DNA of 64,000 nt from Talpa occidentalis (taxonomy: Eukaryota > Chordata > Mammalia > Eulipotyphla > Talpidae): assembly GCF_014898055.3 (NCBI RefSeq), contig NW_023604861.1, positions 78,566,292 to 78,630,291 on the forward strand, read 5' to 3'. The notes under the pieces were generated by a model. That model was not told the origin of the DNA. It saw only the letters and a program-made list of their open reading frames with translations, and ran no database searches. Of the stretch, positions 23,431-33,795 are shown one piece after another; the stretch's first letter is position 1; every line of letters starts with the position of its first letter. A program made the translations under genes and the position numbers.

Positions 23431-24749
23431 GATGTACTTCTTTCCCTGTGGAAGGACCTCATGTACAACTGCAGTGAGGAGGGAGCAGAACACTAGGTGG
23501 AGGGTTGGGCTCCAAGGTCCTGCTTCCTGGTCACCCAGTCAAGACTTCTCAAGGCTGGAGCTCTGGAACCTCTCTCCTCTGTCCATATCGATATCTAGAG
23601 AAGGATGCTTAGGCTACATGCGCCTTATAGTCCCATTCCTTAATTTTTGTAAGTCTTTATAAGTGGCTATATTTGCCCGAAGAACAAGAACAAACTCCAA
23701 ATCTAATCTGTTTGTTTCTTTGTTACCTCTCTTGGATCTCTCCAGGATGTTCTTTTTATACTCTAGAGGTCCTCTATTTGGCATCAACTAAAAGCCTGTC
23801 TCCTACAGTGGGAGGAATGCCTGGTAGAAGGAGCCACAGCTGGCATACTAAGTGTGTGATCTTAGGCAATTTGCTTCATCTCTCTGGTGGTGGAGCACAA
23901 GCAAAAAATGAAGTCAGTGGTTCTTTTGTTGGGACCAAGGACCAGCACATCACTGTCCCCTGGGAACCTTTTCAAATTAAGGAAACAAAAATATCTGTAA
24001 ATGTTCACCAGTCATGCCCTTTGCTACTCTTTGGGAGTGTGGAAGGAGAGGCGAGGGGAGGCAGCGGCAAGTGAAGACGTGGCCACGGGGATGGGGAGAG
24101 CACAGACTTCCAAGGAGGATATCCTGTGTTTCTGTTGAGCCACCATGTTCCCCAGGCTACCCTCAACACCAGGCCATCTCCGAGATTACTGGAAGGAGAA
24201 AAATATTGCCATGATCCAAGGAGGTGGAGGTAGCCAATTTGGACTTTGCCACTAGGAAAGAGGTGACTGGGTCTGGGGCATTCCAGGCTAGAGAGCAGGT
24301 TGGGTGGCAAAGTGTGTTCACACCCATCTCCAACAAATGTTTTTCCCAAGGTGATGGGCTAACACTCGGCCATTGCCCACACCCCTGTGTTAGCTAGGCA
24401 GTGCTACATCCTGCTGGCTGCAGAGTCACGAAGAAGAAGACATGGGAGTTCTGATCCGACCTCCACAGCTGTTGAAGTGCCATCCCCTGCTATTTCCATA
24501 TCAGCTCATCAAATTGTACCTGACCACCCAGTGCACTGAAATCACCAGGTGACATGTTGAAAAAGGAGATATCCACGCTTTTCTTGTGAGATTTTTGCTT
24601 TAGCAAGTGTAGGTAGGGCCTCGATATGTGAAATTTTAAGAAGAATCTGGAGTATTTTTGCTGTGTGATACAAGCACCATTTGGGAGGAAACAGTAGTGT
24701 AGTGTGGTTCTGAAGCTTGAGCATGGTTTGTTAAAAAAAAAAATCCAAC
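23431..24749. other. Intergenic stretch with a MER5-like scrap
   Basis: No gene is supported; overlapping frames of 114 and 133 codons at 23673-24349 have no domain. At about 23920-23985 agtggttcttttgttgggac, then cactgtcccctgggaacctt, resembles a MER5-type hAT element end. Confidence 0.4.
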
Positions 24750-24875
24750 CCCAGAATTTCTAATTCAGTAAGTCTGTCTTGGAGCCCAAGAATTTGCATT
24801 TCTAACAAGTTCTCAGGTAATGCTGCTGCTGCTGACAGAGACCACACTTTAAGAATCCATGGCCTACAGCAACAC
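24750..24875. repeat. MER5-like hAT DNA transposon fragment
   Basis: ccagaatttctaattcagta, gaatttgcatttctaacaag and ttctcaggtaatgctgctgc follow the MER5A order. Non-autonomous and diverged. Confidence 0.55.
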
Positions 24876-25034
24876 ACAAAAAGAGCACCTTTAAAAAACT
24901 GTGGGCTGAGAAACCAGGTTCCCCCTTTGAAAGGGGAAAAAAAAAAACATCAAGTAGGCATTTACTGAATGGTAAGAGAAGGTGCCTGGCAGAGTAAAAT
25001 AATATTTATTTTATTCTGGTACCTTTTCATTTTA

Positions 25035-25115
25035 TTTATATTTTTCACAGATGAGAAATCCAGAGATTGAGGCAGTTATTACCTTGTTAAAGGTTACTTA
25101 GCTAGCTAAAATATT
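25035..25115 (-). repeat. MIR fragment
   Basis: cagatgagaaatccagagat followed by aaggttacttagctagct resembles the antisense MIR core. Confidence 0.45.
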
Positions 25116-25368
25116 TTAAAATATTTTTTCCTTTGAATTCCTGTAATTATACATGCAGCACTTTAGAACAGCCTTTGGCCCAGTCAGGAGGCTGTATTTT
25201 GTTACTGCCCAAGTCAGCACAGACTTACCCAGCCTTGTCCTGTGAAGGGAGATGGCATTCATGCTACAAGTTTCCTGTGATCACAGATCAGCTCTTCCGG
25301 AAAGATGGCAGGATTTTATTGTGTTCATTTACCACTTCAGGGGCCAAATATAAAGCTACCATATAATT

Positions 25369-25629
25369 TTTTTAATATTTATTTATTTATGAATACAAGA
25401 ACTGGGATACAGGCCAGAGGTGTGGGGGATGAGAGGATTCACCAGAAACAGTGGAGAACAGAACAGGCAGATTGACTGAAATACACTGCTGAGGGGAGCA
25501 GTGGGCGAGTCAGGACAGGTCTGCTGCACCATCTGGGTATCTCCCTGGCTGGGGATCGAACTCGTGCTACAGTGGCTGCGGACAGCTTCATAAATTGTGT
25601 CTTAACCCCTTGTGCCGCCAACGAGGCCC
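25369..25629 (-). mobile_element. tRNA-derived SINE, copy 8 (older subfamily)
   Basis: Full-length minus-strand copy with a perfect 17-bp duplication, aaagctaccatataatt, at 25352-25368 and 25630-25646. Box B GAGTTCGATCCCC is close to consensus. The tail carries the older CTGTATCCCAGTTCTTG form. Confidence 0.92.
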
Positions 25630-25646
25630 AAAGCTACCATATAATT

Positions 25647-26310
25647 AACAAATCAAGTCATAAGGCAAGGATTTCCTCTTTAGGGCCTACTTTGTGCCAC
25701 AGCAAATGTCTTCACAGTGAAGCCCGGACTGTAATTGCTCAGGAGGTGTGCCATTCAACCTTCCGTCTTGTCTTAGGGCATGATAGGGTGTGATCCATTT
25801 TACTGCAGTCAGATAGGGCAGCCTAGGAGAGGCCAGGGCTGAGCTCAGACCTGCCTACTGGGAAGGGCCAAGTGCACAGACTTCCCAGTTGGTGGGTAAA
25901 ATGTGGCGTCAGAAGAACAAGGTGGCAAAGGGTTGTGACCAATATGGCAGTCAGGTGGAGAAGGTCCCATAATCCAGAGAAGTCTTAGCAGCTAGGGCAC
26001 CAGGTGTAGACTCAAGTTCAAGAGTAGGACTTCCCCTGGGACAGAGGAAAGGGAAGCCCACCCGAGAGACCTGGGGAATAACTTTAGGCAGAACCCCAGT
26101 TACCTAATATAGGACATAAAAGAGAGCTGGCCTCAAGAACAACAACAAAAATTCCCTGCTTTGGCAACCCAGGGACACCAGTTGGGACCCACAGTAAGAA
26201 GCATGTGGCTAGGTGGATCAAAGTCATGTGTTGGATGCTTAAATTTGACTTTTTTTCAGAGTCAGAGTTATTTTGGGTTCCATGAGGTTGAGGCTCAGGT
26301 GAAGGTTAAG
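25647..26310. other. Intergenic stretch without a recognised gene
   Basis: Unique sequence; no gene or clear repeat. Confidence 0.4.
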
Positions 26311-26320
26311 AGCTGAGGGG

Positions 26321-26579
26321 GGCCGTTGAGCACTGGGCTGCGAAGCTGCCTGCAGACTCTGCAATGCCAATTCTATCCCTGGCCGCCTGGTGAGGGTCCC
26401 ACATGGCAAGCAGACCTCTCCTGCTGCGCCCGCTGCTCCCCTTAGCAGTGTATTTCATTGGTCTGCCTGTTCTGTTCCCCGCTCTGGTTCTGGTGAATTC
26501 TCTCACCCTCCCGCGCTTCTGACTGTACCCAGAGCTTGTATAAATAATAAATAAATAAATCTTAAAAAAAAAAAAAAAA
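26321..26579 (+). mobile_element. tRNA-derived SINE, copy 9, head-truncated
   Basis: Begins GGCCGTTGAGCACTGGGCTG, so about 20 bp including the box A core are missing. The duplication agctgagggg at 26311-26320 and 26580-26589 shows that the loss occurred at or before insertion. The 3' half is of the younger type and ends in (ATAA)n plus an 18-base A run. Confidence 0.88.
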
Positions 26580-26589
26580 AGCTGAGGGG

Positions 26590-27828
26590 CCCTTTTAGGA
26601 AAGGAAAGAGCTGGGTGGGGCCTGCCATTATTCCTGGTCCTTCATGGGTTCCCATGACCACAGAAATTTAATGAAAATTTCAGTCATTGAAAAATAAATT
26701 CCATTGGGTGAATTGGTCTAATTACACTGAATCCTGGAAAATCTACAAGGCAACAAGTTTAAAATGTCATTCAGATCAGAGAAGCAGATAGCCATGTTTA
26801 TAGACTAGTTTACCCATCAACATTAGCTTGGCCCTGGATAAAGGAAGCAAACTAGGAAATGATCTAGAAAAGAACACTGAGGGCTCATGTAAGCTGTTTT
26901 TACAGACCTGCAATGGGACCTGCTCTCCCTAGAATGCAGTGTGTTTGCACAGTCCTGGGATGATGGAGAAAACTGTTGTGGGTGCAGGCCTGGTAGAGGA
27001 ATTTCACAGAGATGCCCCAGGTACAGGCCTATAGGCCAAGCAGAGGAGGCCTCAAGTAGCAGTAAAGCAAAGTGCCAGCAGGTGTTCTCTGGCCTGAGCT
27101 CTTGGTGCCAGCATGCAGAGAAGCCAGCTGTGCTGCTGCTGATGAGGGACTGTTCTCGGGCTCTCTGGAGCAGCGAGGCATCCAAACGGAAAGACAAGTG
27201 TATGGATGAGTGCTGGTAAAGCAGATATGCTGGGTGCCCAACAGTAACAGGGAAGGCTGAAGGAAGGACAGTGCGTGACCGCAGCTTCCCAGGAGATGGG
27301 AGAGATGCCGATGGTGCTGAGCAAGTGCCATGGGCTCAGGCACCATTGGTGGCCAGAGTGCACACCGTCATCTTTATAGGGGGCAAGCAAGTGTGACAGC
27401 AACTACCCTCCTGCCTTTTCCTGCCTGTCCTGTTCCAGAAAGTCATACAACCAGACCTGGGTCAAAAGTGGACCTAAGCTGTTATACACTCTCAGGATTT
27501 GGGTTGAGATCTTAAAAGTTCCTAAATAGATCTTTATAAAGGGGCTCCTCTTTTGGGCTGTTAATGGAACTTACCTGGTTTATAAAGATTCTAAAAGCTG
27601 CCATCTTTAGCATTCCGCATACTCTTATATCCACATCTTGGCTGAACAGCTGCATCAGGCTGAACGGCTGGCCTGGCCTCCTGCAGGCTGATGTCTGGGT
27701 TTGGTAGCCCTGGGAGTGGGAGGTAACAGACTTTCAATATGAAAATCTGGAATTTGGGGTCACCATTCATCCTCTTCTCATACTGGACTGTCTCAGTGCT
27801 CCGAAATAGTAAGAGTTCATGCAGTTTC
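26590..27828. other. Intergenic stretch without a recognised gene
   Basis: Unique, moderately GC-rich near 26930-27350. Frames of 92-124 codons overlap on both strands here without recognisable domains, so I do not call a gene. Confidence 0.4.
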
Positions 27829-27845
27829 AAAGATGCTTAAACTAG

Positions 27846-28123
27846 GGCCTCCCCGGTGGCGCAGCGGTTGAGCGCTGGGTTGTGAAGCTGCCCGCAGCTT
27901 CTGCAGCGCCGGTTTGATCCCCAGCTGCTCCCCAGCCACTGGAGGAGGGTCCCACATGGTGTACAGACCTCTCCTGCCGCCCGCTGCTCCCCTCAGCAGT
28001 GTACTTCGGTCCTTCTGCCTGCTCTGCTCCCCGCTCTGGCTCTGGTGGATTCTCTCACCCTCCCGTGCTTCTGACTGTACCCAGTGCTTGTATAAATAAA
28101 TAAATAAATCTTAAAAAAAAAAA
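27846..28123 (+). mobile_element. tRNA-derived SINE, copy 10 (young)
   Basis: Full-length, starting GGCCTCCCCGGTGGCGCAGC with box A intact and box B GGTTTGATCCC. It has an extra 12-13 bp (gctgctccccagcc) after box B compared with most copies, an insertion shared in modified form with copy 13. A perfect 17-bp duplication, aaagatgcttaaactag, lies at 27829-27845 and 28124-28140. Confidence 0.93.
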
Positions 28124-28214
28124 AAAGATGCTTAAACTAGGAGAGGATGATATGGTGATGATCCTGAACAGTTACCTGTCTTTACTTGCACAAGACTTTA
28201 CAAAAAGTATAATA

Positions 28215-28292
28215 CTGGGTTGTTGGAAAAGTCATGACGTATTTTTTCTGTTTTTCAAGCAAAAATGCATCATGACTTCTCTGACAACCCAA
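28215..28292. mobile_element. Mariner-type palindromic MITE
   Basis: A 78-bp element flanked by TA dinucleotides (28213-28214 and 28293-28294). The left arm begins CTGGGTTGTTGGAAAAGTCA; the right arm, read in reverse complement, begins TTGGGTTGTCAGAGAAGTCA. The arms stay complementary for about 32 bp, leaving a small loop. This architecture matches Tc1/mariner-derived MITEs such as the human MADE1 class. It has no coding capacity. Confidence 0.85.
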
Positions 28293-28329
28293 TAGCATCT
28301 AATAACGCTGCTTGATTCTCAACAATCCC

Positions 28330-28460
28330 CAGAGTTAAGTCAGAGTAAATATTATCTCAGTTGTTTGAGGAAACTGAAGTTCAGAGGGGTTGAGGGACTT
28401 ACCTGAGGCTACTCAGCTAGCATTCAGGTGGGCAAATCCAGTTCAAGGCTCTTCTCAGCA
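28330..28460 (-). repeat. MIR element
   Basis: ttgaggaaactgaagttcag, ggggttgagggacttacctg and actcagctagcattcaggtg form an antisense MIR. Confidence 0.6.
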
Positions 28461-28734
28461 CACCAGGAAGCACCGACAAGCGAGGGCACATTCCCGACTC
28501 CTGGTGGGGTGCTTGTTCAGATGGTTCTTCACATTTTCTCCAGCAGTCATTTGGAATAACTGATGGACTTGTTGCCTTCCTTGAAATCCCCAGTGCTACT
28601 TCTCCCCCAAGGATTTTGTTTGCTGGGTGACCTCTTCACTCTTTTTTATATTCCATGTACAGTATTAATGCTGAGAAGCTAAAATTTTTTTTAAACTCTT
28701 ACTCTTGTTAAGATGCCGTTATTAGTTCTTTATT

Positions 28735-28925
28735 AATTCCAACTTATTTATTGCTCATAATAGCCCTCTGACGGAAAACCTACTGTCATCTCCATTTTAC
28801 AAGTATAGGCCAAGACTTTAAGCCTTTGCCTAAGATCCCACAACCAGGACGTGGCAGAGGCAGGAACTGAATTTAAACTGGCAGGTTTGAGAGTCCATTG
28901 TCTTAATCACGACACGATGTCACTT
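28735..28925 (-). repeat. MIR element
   Basis: ctgtcatctccattttacaa, agatcccacaaccaggacgt and gcagaggcaggaactgaatt form an antisense MIR reaching close to its tRNA-like end. Confidence 0.65.
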
Positions 28926-28935
28926 CAACTTAAGG

Positions 28936-29105
28936 CAGTGGGTCTCAAACCATGATGTGCGTCAGGGTCTTGGGGGAGCACATTAAGACCATACTCCTCT
29001 CAGGTACTGATTCAGTAGATCTGAGGTGAGGCCTCACAGTTAACATTTCTGGCAGGCAGTGCTGCTGCTGCTTCTAGTGGGGGAGCCTACACTTTGATCA
29101 CCCCT
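28936..29105. repeat. MER5A-like hAT MITE
   Basis: Starts cagtgggtctcaaaccatga and continues gattcagtagatctgaggtg, then gcctacactttgatcacccc, matching the order of MER5A with terminal inverted repeats. Confidence 0.65.
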
Positions 29106-29579
29106 GATCTAGGGACTCCCAGATGAGAAAATTCCCCCAGAATCAGCTGGATACGTTTATGAAAAATGGGGTTTATGAAAAAACCAGGGTTTCCATTCCA
29201 GGATATCTTGATTTATTAGGTATTGGAGGAGGGGCCATAAAGTTCCATTGGAGATTCGAATGCGCCATCAAGTTAATCTCTTGCTGTCTTAGTAGCATAA
29301 GACACAGTCCCTCTGCACAGGCTGTGACTATGTCAACTGAGGAAACACTTGGGAAGTGCTGAAGTTTTAGTTAGTACTGGTTTATTGTGACTGTTAAGCA
29401 GTTTTTTGGGGATTTTGTAGTTGCATTAGTTTGATTTTTCTTCAGGTGTCTCCATTCACTGTAAATTCTCACTTCTAAAATGGGAGCAGTGGTTTCATAG
29501 ACTCTTTGCAGGGAAGGTGAAATAATGCTTCTGCTGTATTTAGCACATAGTCAGTGATCACTAAAGTATCATTCTATAT
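29106..29579. other. Intergenic stretch without a recognised gene
   Basis: A 79-codon frame at 29123-29362 has no recognisable domain. Otherwise unassigned. Confidence 0.4.
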
Positions 29580-29955
29580 GTTTTTAATAATTTTTAATTG
29601 ATATACATATATTTTACATCATTGTTCATTTTTGTACAATTCATGCTTGTATGCTTTCATGTGTATTCCCAATAAAATTCCCACCACCAGTTCACCTTTG
29701 AACCATCACCATAGTCCCATGTGCTCTTCTCTCCCTTGTTTTGATTCCTCTACTTCCCCCTCCTTTGCAGAATGTCTCTGATTTATAGTTGCCTGATAAT
29801 TTTGTTGGTTTTATTTATTTATTATTATTGTTATTTTTATTTTCCTGTTCCCTTATTTGGTTCCTTTATAGTCCTCCAATAAGTGAAACCATCTGATATT
29901 TTTCTATTTCCTTTGACTTATTTCACTGAGCATAATCCCTTCTATTTGTTTTTTT
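29580..29955 (-). repeat. Older L1 3' end, antisense
   Basis: Distant relative of the young L1 tail in this window: ccaccagttcacctttgaac, gaatgtctctgatttatagt, aataagtgaaaccatctgat and ttatttcactgagcataatc. It is more diverged than the copies at 10945 and 44692. Confidence 0.7.
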
Positions 29956-30248
29956 TTATTGTCCTTTCATGCGTATAACTATAAAACTGTCTGGTTTATG
30001 CATCAAGATAGATTTCTTCCTCACTTCCTTAAAAACCCATCTGCTCCTTAAACTAGTCCAGTTACTAGTTTGCTTCATTCACTGCTGGTCAATTTTCTTT
30101 TCAACATTTCTAAATGTCCAAGCCCACGTATTATATAACCCCAGCGTGATATTCCTTGTTTTGTTGATCTAATTTTGGATAAGCACAGTAACTAATATTT
30201 GTGTCTCAGCCTGATATATATTGTCTCATTGGATGCCATGGAATACAG

Positions 30249-30309
<61 letters not shown>

Positions 30310-30324
30310 GGTGGTGGTGGTGGT
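30249..30324. repeat. Compound (ATG)n(GTG)n trinucleotide microsatellite
   Basis: About 15 TGA/ATG units followed directly by 10 GGT units. It creates artificial poly-Asp/poly-Gly, poly-His and poly-Ser frames on both strands that are not genes. Confidence 0.97.
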
Positions 30325-30480
30325 AATGATGATTCCTTGTTGCAGGTGGGACAAAGAGACCATAGAGAAAGAGAATTGAATTCCATTCCAATTCAGACGG
30401 GAATCAATCCTATTGAGACTACAGAGAATATTATCTTTTTGTTGTGTATTTTTTTTCTGTCAGATGCATATTGGTCATTT

Positions 30481-31138
30481 CTTTTTTTTTTTCCTTCTTC
30501 ACCATAACATATTTTTATTCTTTGGTATCAGTTTTTAAAGGACTGACAGAAGGCTTGTTGCTTAGAATACTTAAAACCATCAACTTGCACCTGTGAGGAA
30601 CTGGGTCAATTAACACAAGTTGACTCACCATTTTCTATGACACTGGGCAAAACAGTAATAGCACCACAGTTCACCCTACCTCCACCCCAAATCTACACAG
30701 TGTCTTCTCAGTGTGATAAAACTCTTAGAAAGGACAAATCTGCGTATTTAGAAAAAATAAGTCTTGCTTTCTAAGTTTACCTGCTTCTTTTCTATAATAA
30801 TAACCAAGTTATTTACCTTTAACTTAGAAACATGAGTTTATGTACCTATGATTTTGTCAATTTTTTTTAATTTAAAAAAAATTAAATTCTTTTTTTTTTA
30901 AAGATTTTAATTATTTATACAAGAACTGGGGTATAGGCCAGAGGCGTGGGAAGGTGAGAGAATTCACCAGAAACATAGCGGGGAGCAGAAAAGGCAGACT
31001 GATGGAAATCACTGCTTAGGGGAGCAGTGGGTGAGACAGGAGAGGACTGCCATGCCATGTGGGCATCTCCCTGGCAGGCTGGGTATTGAACCTGGCTGCA
31101 GACAGCTTCATAGCACTGCACTCAACCTGCTGCGCCAT
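30481..31138 (-). mobile_element. Retrotransposed SINE plus about 400 bp of 3' flank (possible 3' transduction)
   Basis: Read on the minus strand, the unit starts at 31138 with a SINE lacking its first dozen bases (ATGGCGCAGCAGGTTGAGTG). It runs through the SINE tail near 30893, continues into about 400 bp of non-SINE sequence, and ends with AATAAA-type signal GAATAAAAATATG, about 20 bases later an 11-base A run. A 13-bp exact repeat, atattggtcattt, flanks the whole unit (30468-30480 and 31139-31151). No duplication fits the SINE alone. One retrotransposition of a longer transcript explains this; a chance 13-bp match is the main alternative. Confidence 0.65.
30893..31138 (-). mobile_element. 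tRNA-derived SINE, copy 11 (older subfamily, part of the longer unit)
   Basis: SINE portion of the unit above. The head is missing its first 12 or so bases but box B (GGTTCAATACC) is recognisable. The tail region has CTGGCCTATACCCCAGTTCT, the older form. Confidence 0.88.
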
Positions 31139-31151
31139 ATATTGGTCATTT

Positions 31152-31758
31152 TTGCCCACTATTCACTCCTCACAAAAAGTACCATTGGGATTATAAGTGT
31201 CAACTTCTGCAGTTTATACATAATATGCATACTTTATGCATTTTATACACACTTCTTATTATCTTTATTTTTAGGTATTCTATATTCTTGTGCTTATTTG
31301 AATGGGCTTATTTTTCCCATTTTGTTTCCCAGCTGATTAATGTTGACATTTAGGAAATCTATTTTATAAATATACTGACGTTCATGACTGTTTTTAAGCA
31401 GTTACTTTAGCTAAACTTTTTTTTTAGATGTAATCAGTTTTTTAGTAGATTCTCTTCAGCTTCATTGGCAGAAGTACTACGTAATTTTCAATTTTTTTTT
31501 ACCCTTTATAGTGTTTTATTCTAAATTTTTTTATTACTCTAGCATGGAAACTTTTTTAGAATTTGATATCATGAGGAAGTCGGCATCAATTGCATTTTAT
31601 TGGCAAGACTAGATATGCTCTGAAATTAAGCTTCATGTCTTGCAACAATCTCTAAATGAAAACCTTCAAAAGGATTTTTTGCTTTGGTAGGTTTTACAAT
31701 ATATTGTTTAGTATATTATACAAGCTTATTCAACATTAAATGGAAAACAAATGTGGTG
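31152..31758. other. AT-rich intergenic stretch
   Basis: Several T runs; no gene or named repeat. Confidence 0.4.
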
Positions 31759-31772
31759 CAGTTTCCACATTT

Positions 31773-32034
31773 TTTTTTAAGATTTATTTATTTATACAGG
31801 CACTGGGTACCCTCAGAAGTGCGGGAGGGTGAGAGGATTCACCAGAGCCAGAGCGGGGAACAGAAAAGACAGACTGATGAAATACACTGCTGAGGGGAGC
31901 AGTGGGCACGGCAGGAGAGGTCTGTGTGCCATGTGGGACCCTCACCTGCTGGCCAGAGATCAAACTAGTGCTGCGGAGGCTACGGGCAGTTTTGCAGCCC
32001 AGTGCTCAACTGGGGGAGGCCCCAGTGGAGGCCC
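31773..32034 (-). mobile_element. tRNA-derived SINE, copy 12, with rearranged head
   Basis: Minus-strand copy with a 14-bp duplication cagtttccacattt at 31759-31772 and 32035-32048. The head is abnormal: the GGTGGCGCAGCGG segment with box A is missing and a ggaggccccagt unit occurs twice in tandem (about 32013-32038). Box B (AGTTTGATCTC) is also poor, so this copy is probably promoter-dead. The 3' half is of the younger type. Confidence 0.88.
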
Positions 32035-32364
32035 CAGTTTCCACATTTAAGTAGCTAGCCACTCACTGGCATGATTGCAGAAAAGCAGGAAAATATTTCT
32101 GGAGCACCAATGATATAATTTATGGAGTGAAAATAAATTTGCAAATAGTGAGTATGATCAAGCTAACCTGTTTTTTGCAATGATAGTAACGGAATACTTT
32201 TCATAAAAGTATGCATGATTGTATAGTATTTTTTTTTAGTCTTTAGGACAAGACTTATGATTATTACATTTAAAAAATAGTTATTTATATTGTTAGAAAT
32301 ATCTAAATATGTAGATATTTACATCAAAATATAGAAAGTTAAGCATTAAACTTCTAAAAGAGAT

Positions 32365-32485
32365 CAGAGTTTAAATGAGGAAACTGAGGTCCAAAGAACT
32401 GAAATAATTTGCAGAAGTTTCCTTCTGCATCAATGGTAGAAAAAACTAGAAGCCAGATTTCTTGACTCTCTGTATTCCCCCCAGT
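32365..32485 (-). repeat. MIR fragment
   Basis: aaatgaggaaactgaggtcc followed by agaagccagatttcttgact is antisense MIR. Confidence 0.6.
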
Positions 32486-33589
32486 CAGACAATTTCTAAA
32501 ACTTGCCAGGTAGGTAATTACCATTTTGTTTATTTGAAATATGGGAAATTGCATTAATGGTCATTAATGGTCCTTAGTCTTGCTGAATCCTCATAACCTG
32601 AAGCAGTCAGTACTTCATAGATCATTGCACTTTGAATGTACATTTAAAGTCTCCAGGGTCATTCTTCCTGGAGTAAATCTCAGTCCCAGCTCTTCCAGAT
32701 CATGCTAGTCTACATATACTCCTCTGGAAAATGATAATGAGGAAGAACTCTTTCACTGGTTTACACAGGACAAAGAATGATGATAAAAAAGGAAGTACAT
32801 TTTCCCCCCAAGTCATAGCCAGGACATGTTATGTTAGTTCTTTCCTGTGCTTATTAGAAACCAAATAATTTTATAAATGTAGTTACTTCTTTAGTTACTT
32901 TTGGAAGATCCTAACTAATTTCTGTAAGAAATACCAAATACCTTTCACCTCTGCCTTATTAGATCAAGAAGTAGCTGTCAGACCTATATTTTAAGTAATA
33001 CTTACGTAGACACTGTAAGTTGGCTCACACCAACTTTCCTTTAGCTTTTTTGTCTCTGCTGTGAGGGCTGGAAATCTAAAAATTATATTTGCCAGACTCC
33101 TTTGCAGCTAGGATACAAATAGCTTTGATTTGACCAATTGAAGTCATCCCATTTGTGACTTGGAAATAGGAGGAAACAGCTATGCAAAGAGATGTCTTCC
33201 AGATACGGAGACTTCTCAGGTAGCAGTGGCAAGCCCTTGGATTCTAATAACAAGGATGTTCAGTATGAAGAGATGAACAATGGTGTTTCTCCATAACAGT
33301 ACTGCTTAGTTCGTATTTCTCTCTGTTTTGTTCTGGATATATAATGAATTAAGCTTGGGTCCTTGATTATCCTGGAAATTCTAAGATCCTTTTAATATCC
33401 CTTTCTGCTTAAATTGACTAGACTTGACTCTCTTGTTTGCAATTAAGAACCACAGTTTACATAATCTTAATAGCTAACATAATGCAATGTACATTACAAT
33501 ATTTCTGTGTATTCTTATATATAAACAAAAATCATAACATTGTTGTTATGTACCTAGCTTTCAGTGTACCAGATTCTTTTTAAAGCACT
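32486..33589. other. Intergenic stretch, one unnamed old repeat likely
   Basis: About 33000-33240 (gccagactcctttgcagcta, tttgacttggaaataggag-type text) resembles a dispersed mammalian repeat whose family I cannot name. The remainder is unassigned and AT-rich. Confidence 0.35.
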
Positions 33590-33795
33590 TAATAATTATT
33601 AATTTATCTAATTCTCATCTCTGTCCATAGGAGTTTGGTAACATCCCATTTCATAGATGAGGAAACAAATGTAGAGGGGACAAGATGTAGAGGGGGCAAG
33701 TCATACAGCAAGCAAGTGAAAGAAGATGAGATTTAAAACAAGACAGTTGAGCTCTGGAGTCCATGACCTGACTCCTCAGTGCTTTGCTGCCTGCC
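33590..33795 (-). repeat. MIR element with internal duplication
   Basis: Antisense MIR (catttcatagatgaggaaac, gtcatacagcaagcaagtga, tggagtccatgacctgactc). An internal near-duplicate gtagaggggacaag / gtagagggggcaag lies at about 33671-33701. Confidence 0.65.

Noticed and set aside
23673..24349. Overlapping frames of 133 and 114 codons on opposite strands
   Set aside because: No domain, no neighbouring exon signals, opposite-strand overlap; expected by chance in GC-richer DNA.
26823..27402. Cluster of four overlapping frames of 92-124 codons
   Set aside because: Frames on both strands and in several phases across the same 600 bp indicate local composition rather than a gene.
30199..30507. Frame with poly-Asp/poly-Gly and, on the other strand, poly-His and poly-Ser
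   Set aside because: Entirely produced by the (ATG)n(GTG)n microsatellite; frames on both strands are open for the same reason.
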